Origin: Pseudolabrys sp.
Lineage (GTDB): Bacteria; Pseudomonadota; Alphaproteobacteria; Rhizobiales; Xanthobacteraceae
DNA length: 7,513 bases
Reading direction: 5' to 3'
Assembly (NCBI GenBank): GCA_026125925.1
Contig: JAHCKF010000165.1
Location: 1-7,513, forward strand
Of the stretch, positions 5,023 to 7,513 are shown one piece after another. Below the pieces are notes generated by a model. The model was not told the DNA's origin, did not search any database, and worked only from the letters and a program-made list of their open reading frames with translations. The translations under genes and the position numbers were made by a program. The stretch's first letter is position 1. Each line of letters starts with the position of its first letter.

Positions 5023-6924
5023 TTACATCTGCGGAACGGGCTCACCCTGCGCCGCGGCAAATGACTGCGCGTTGAGCCGGATCGCGGCGTTCGGCGCGCC
5101 GTAGCCGGCATAGCCGTCGCGCTGCACGATCTCGAAGAAGAAGCCGCCTTCCATCGTGGCCGTATAGGCCTGATAGTAGGCGCCCTTCTGATCGGTGTCG
5201 TACAGGATATTCAGCTTGCGCAGCGTCATGACGTCTTCATCCGACAGATCGGTGCGCGAGGCGAGGTCCTCGTAATAATTCTCCGGCATCGGCAGCATCT
5301 CGACGCCATTGGCGACGAGTTGCTTGACCGTCTTGCGGATATCCGCGGTCGCCAGCGCGATATGCTGCACGCCGGAGCCAAAGAATTCGTAGATGAAGCG
5401 CGACGACAAGGTGTGATGGCTCTGCGAGCCGTTGAGCACCAGGCGCAGCCCCTGCCCCGGCCCGGCCAGCGAACCGCTCTCGATCACCTGGCTCTGCACG
5501 ATGCCGCCGGGATCGACCACCGCCTGGCTCTGCGTGCGCTTGGTGTCGAACAGCGACGTATAGAACAGCAGCCAGGTCAGCATCTCCTCGTAGAACATGG
5601 TCTGCGAGACGTGATCGACCGCGAACAGGCCGGCGTCCGGCGCGTCGGTCGCGATCGGCTCGAAGTCCACCGTGGACCAGCCGCCGAGGGCCGACTGGCC
5701 GTCGAGAAAATACAACAGGCTGCCGCCGACGCCTCGCACCGCCGGAATATTGAGTTCGCCCGGCCCGACGGCGCTGTCGTGCGGCACGTCGAGCAGGGCC
5801 TTGGCCCGCGCCGTCGCCGCGCTGGCATCCGGCACGCGCAGCGCCATGGCGCAGACCGAGGTGCCGTGCGTAATCTGGTAGGAATGCGCGAAGCCGTCGC
5901 TGTCGCTGTTGACGACGATGCGGATATTGCCCTGCGTCCAGAGATGGACGTCCTTCGACTTGTGGCGGCCGGTCATGGCGAAGCCGAGCTGCTTGAGCAG
6001 CAATTCGAAACCGGCGCGGTCCTTCTCGTCCACGGCGAATTCGATGAACTCGACGGCCTCGACCGGGGCCGGGGCCGGCATCGGCACGGCGCCGGGCACC
6101 TTCATGCCGTGACGGCGCGAGGCTTCGTCGAGCAGATAGATCAGCGAGCGGTGACCATCGAGTGCGACCGAGCGCGCCGAGCCGGCACGGAAGCGGTCGT
6201 TGAAAATCTCCAGCGAAAGGTAGCCGTCATAGCCGGTGGCGATCAACGCATCCATGAAGCCGGCGAGATCGAAATCGCCCTGCCCCGGCAGACAACGCCA
6301 GTGCCGGCTCCACGAGAGGTAATCCATCTCCAGCGTCGGCGCGTCGGCAACCTGGACCAGGAAAATGCGATCCTTCGGCATGTTGCGGATCGGCTTGAGA
6401 TCGGTGCCGCGCGACTGGATATGGAAGGAGTCGAGCACGATGCCGACGCTACCGGCGCCGGACCGCCGCACCACTTCCCAGGCGTCGCGATAGTCGAAGA
6501 TCTGCTTGCCCCAGGCCAGCGCCTCGTAACCGACCCGCATGTTTCGCTTCTGCGCGCGCTCGCCGAGCATGGCGAAATCCTCGGCCAGCCGGTCGATGCC
6601 GCCGGCCGCTTCGGTCGAGACGCTCGAGCAGACGAACAGCAGGTCGGAGCCGAGCTCCTGCAACAGGTCGAACTTGCGCTCGGCGCGCTCCAGCGCCTTG
6701 AGCCGCTTGTCGTCCGGCAGGCCCTCGAATTCGCGGAACGGCTGGCAGGTAACGACGGTTAGCCCGAGGTCGTCGCAAATGCGGCGCACCTGCTTCGGCG
6801 ACGCCGGATAGGCGATCAGATCGTTCTCGAAGATCTCGACCGCCTTGAAGCCAGCCGAGGCGATCGCTTCCAGCTTTTCCAGAAGATTGCCGGCCAGGCA
6901 TACGGTTGCGATCGAGGTCTTCAT
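5023..6924 (-). CDS. quiC: 3-dehydroshikimate dehydratase, two-domain QuiC1 type
   Basis: Cytoplasmic enzyme of 633 residues that converts 3-dehydroshikimate to protocatechuate in quinate/shikimate breakdown. Residues 1 to about 275 form a sugar-phosphate-isomerase-like TIM barrel. Its probable metal ligands are Glu134 (VGYEALAW), Asp165 (IVLDSFHIQ, with His168), Gln191 (FLVQVADAP) and Glu239 (YLSLEIFND), which agree with the positions recalled for Pseudomonas QuiC1. A Pro/Ala linker (VPMPAPAPVEA, about 280-290) leads to a C-terminal vicinal-oxygen-chelate half resembling 4-hydroxyphenylpyruvate dioxygenase. In that half His438 (VDHVS), His521 (VQHIAL) and Glu598 (FFFEIVQRDG) make a complete His-His-Glu triad. 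Databases often label this fusion sugar phosphate isomerase/4-hydroxyphenylpyruvate dioxygenase, which misleads about the main reaction. ATG 6924 has GAGGA 10 bases upstream. The gene converges on SQR with a 10-base gap and follows a dehydrogenase gene on the same strand. Confidence 0.87.
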   Translation of the reverse strand: MKTSIATVCLAGNLLEKLEAIASAGFKAVEIFENDLIAYPASPKQVRRICDDLGLTVVTCQPFREFEGLPDDKRLKALERAERKFDLLQELGSDLLFVCSSVSTEAAGGIDRLAEDFAMLGERAQKRNMRVGYEALAWGKQIFDYRDAWEVVRRSGAGSVGIVLDSFHIQSRGTDLKPIRNMPKDRIFLVQVADAPTLEMDYLSWSRHWRCLPGQGDFDLAGFMDALIATGYDGYLSLEIFNDRFRAGSARSVALDGHRSLIYLLDEASRRHGMKVPGAVPMPAPAPVEAVEFIEFAVDEKDRAGFELLLKQLGFAMTGRHKSKDVHLWTQGNIRIVVNSDSDGFAHSYQITHGTSVCAMALRVPDASAATARAKALLDVPHDSAVGPGELNIPAVRGVGGSLLYFLDGQSALGGWSTVDFEPIATDAPDAGLFAVDHVSQTMFYEEMLTWLLFYTSLFDTKRTQSQAVVDPGGIVQSQVIESGSLAGPGQGLRLVLNGSQSHHTLSSRFIYEFFGSGVQHIALATADIRKTVKQLVANGVEMLPMPENYYEDLASRTDLSDEDVMTLRKLNILYDTDQKGAYYQAYTATMEGGFFFEIVQRDGYAGYGAPNAAIRLNAQSFAAAQGEPVPQM

Positions 6925-7088
6925 CGCGCTGTCGTCCTCACCTTAGAAGCCGCATGGACAATCCGGCCGTCCGGGGGACGGTTCCGCACGCAGCCGTGAA
7001 GACATAGAGCCTCGGCCAGGCCGCGGCAATTGCATAGACCTATCTTGACGGTGACCTCAGGTTAATTGGCCGCGGGGCGCCGCCGCGA
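6925..7088. promoter_or_regulatory. Leader region of the dehydratase gene with inverted repeats
   Basis: This non-coding gap of 164 bases probably holds the promoter of the dehydratase gene. A long inverted repeat pairs CCGCGGCAATT (7021-7031) with AATTGGCCGCGG (7064-7075), with one bulged G. Inside it lie ATAGACCTAT (7034-7043, arms ATAG/CTAT) and TGACCTCAGGTTA (7052-7064, arms ACCT/AGGT around a central C). The palindrome GCAATTGC (7026-7033) overlaps the left arm. A weak leftward promoter, TTGCCG (7029-7024) then 17 bases then TATGTC (7006-7001), is possible. Just past the dehydrogenase stop a GC-rich fold (7071-7087) has no T-run. A transcription-factor site is a reasonable guess; the factor is unknown. 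Confidence 0.4.
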
Positions 7089-7513
7089 TCAGCTCACGCC
7101 GCCATCGACGATGAAGGTCCGGCCGGTCAGCCAGCCGGCGTCCGGCGAGGCCAGGAACACGGCGACGCCGGCGACGTCGTCGGGTTGGCCGATGCGGCCG
7201 AGCGGCGTCATCGCCTTGATACCCTCACCGCGTTCTTTCAGGATCTTGGCCGTCATTTCGGTCTCGATCACGCCGGGAGCGATGGTGTTCACGGTGATGC
7301 CGCGCGGGCCGAACTCCTTGGCCAGCGCATGCGACAAGGTCGTGATCGCGCCCTTGGAGGCCGAATAGATCGACGACGTCGGGATCGGCCGGGTCGCCAG
7401 CGCCGACGAGAAATTGATGATGCGCCCGCCCGGCGCCGGCATGTGCGGCAGCGCCGCCTGGATCATGGCGATGGTGCCGAAAACATTGGTGTCGAAATGC
7501 GCACGGAACAGGT
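7089..7513 (-). CDS. SDR-family (FabG-like) NAD(P)-dependent oxidoreductase, C-terminal part (cut by right window edge)
   Basis: Classical short-chain dehydrogenase/reductase. The 140 C-terminal residues are visible; about 105 residues with the TGxxxGxG cofactor motif lie beyond the right edge. The reading frame is open to the edge, and the ATG at 7466 is internal because the residues before it (FDTNVFGTIA) are the conserved NV region with its catalytic Asn. Further motifs are IINFSSALA (catalytic Ser), IYSASKGAI (Tyr-xxx-Lys), GITVNTIAPGVIETEM, GRIGQPDDVAGVAVFLASPD and the final FIVDGGVS. The substrate cannot be told from this part: FabG-like proteins act on acyl carriers, sugars, polyols and many alcohols. 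Sitting 164 bases upstream of the dehydratase gene on the same strand, it could serve quinate or shikimate oxidation, but it may be unrelated. Confidence 0.9.
   Translation of the reverse strand, partial: LFRAHFDTNVFGTIAMIQAALPHMPAPGGRIINFSSALATRPIPTSSIYSASKGAITTLSHALAKEFGPRGITVNTIAPGVIETEMTAKILKERGEGIKAMTPLGRIGQPDDVAGVAVFLASPDAGWLTGRTFIVDGGVS

Noticed and set aside
3887..5104. Plus-strand open frame of 405 codons in another frame of SQR
   Set aside because: It is very Arg-rich and overlaps the clear SQR frame, which has all catalytic motifs.
5320..6762. Plus-strand open frame of 480 codons
   Set aside because: Antisense to the two-domain dehydratase, with shadow-frame composition and no family motif.
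1..7513. CRISPR arrays, tRNA genes, insertion sequences, phage or plasmid genes
   Set aside because: No regularly spaced repeats, cloverleaf-like segments, transposase motifs or terminal repeats were seen; base composition is even apart from the short operator island.

Overview
The window looks like chromosomal DNA from a high-GC alphaproteobacterium, probably of the order Hyphomicrobiales. This rests on base composition, codon use, the BigR/SqrR-type regulator and the style of the genes; the genus cannot be named from sequence alone. No tRNA, rRNA, CRISPR array, insertion sequence or other mobile signature is visible, and coding density is normal for a bacterial chromosome.

Left block (about 1-5012): a sulfide-response locus built around one divergent control region near 3229-3266. 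Leftward run an ArsR-family repressor of the BigR/SqrR persulfide-sensing type (2856-3212), a periplasmic membrane fusion protein (1795-2784) and the N-terminal 599 residues of an RND efflux permease (1798 to the left edge). The last two overlap by 4 bases (GTGA). Rightward run a 74-residue DUF2892 inner-membrane protein (3370-3594) and a complete sulfide:quinone oxidoreductase (3735-5012). The region between the two arms holds AT-rich palindromes and three tandem 8-base repeats. Plausible promoters for both directions overlap on top of these repeats, so one repressor-operator complex could silence both arms. The inferred logic is that H2S is oxidised by SQR at the membrane to persulfide or polysulfide, which oxidises the repressor's cysteine pair and releases both the SQR arm and the efflux-pump arm. 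The link between a persulfide sensor and an RND pump is the most interesting point of the window.

Right block (5023-7513, all leftward): a two-domain 3-dehydroshikimate dehydratase of the QuiC1 type (5023-6924), which makes protocatechuate from 3-dehydroshikimate. Upstream of it lies the C-terminal part of a FabG-like short-chain dehydrogenase (7089 to the right edge). The 164-base gap between them contains several inverted repeats but no gene. The SQR and QuiC1 genes converge tail to tail with only 10 bases between their stop codons, so the blocks are separate transcription units facing each other.

Several starts had to be chosen with care. The repressor starts at 3212, not at the far upstream ATG of its open frame. 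The fusion protein starts with TTG, the permease with GTG, and SQR at 3735 behind a strong GGAGGA.
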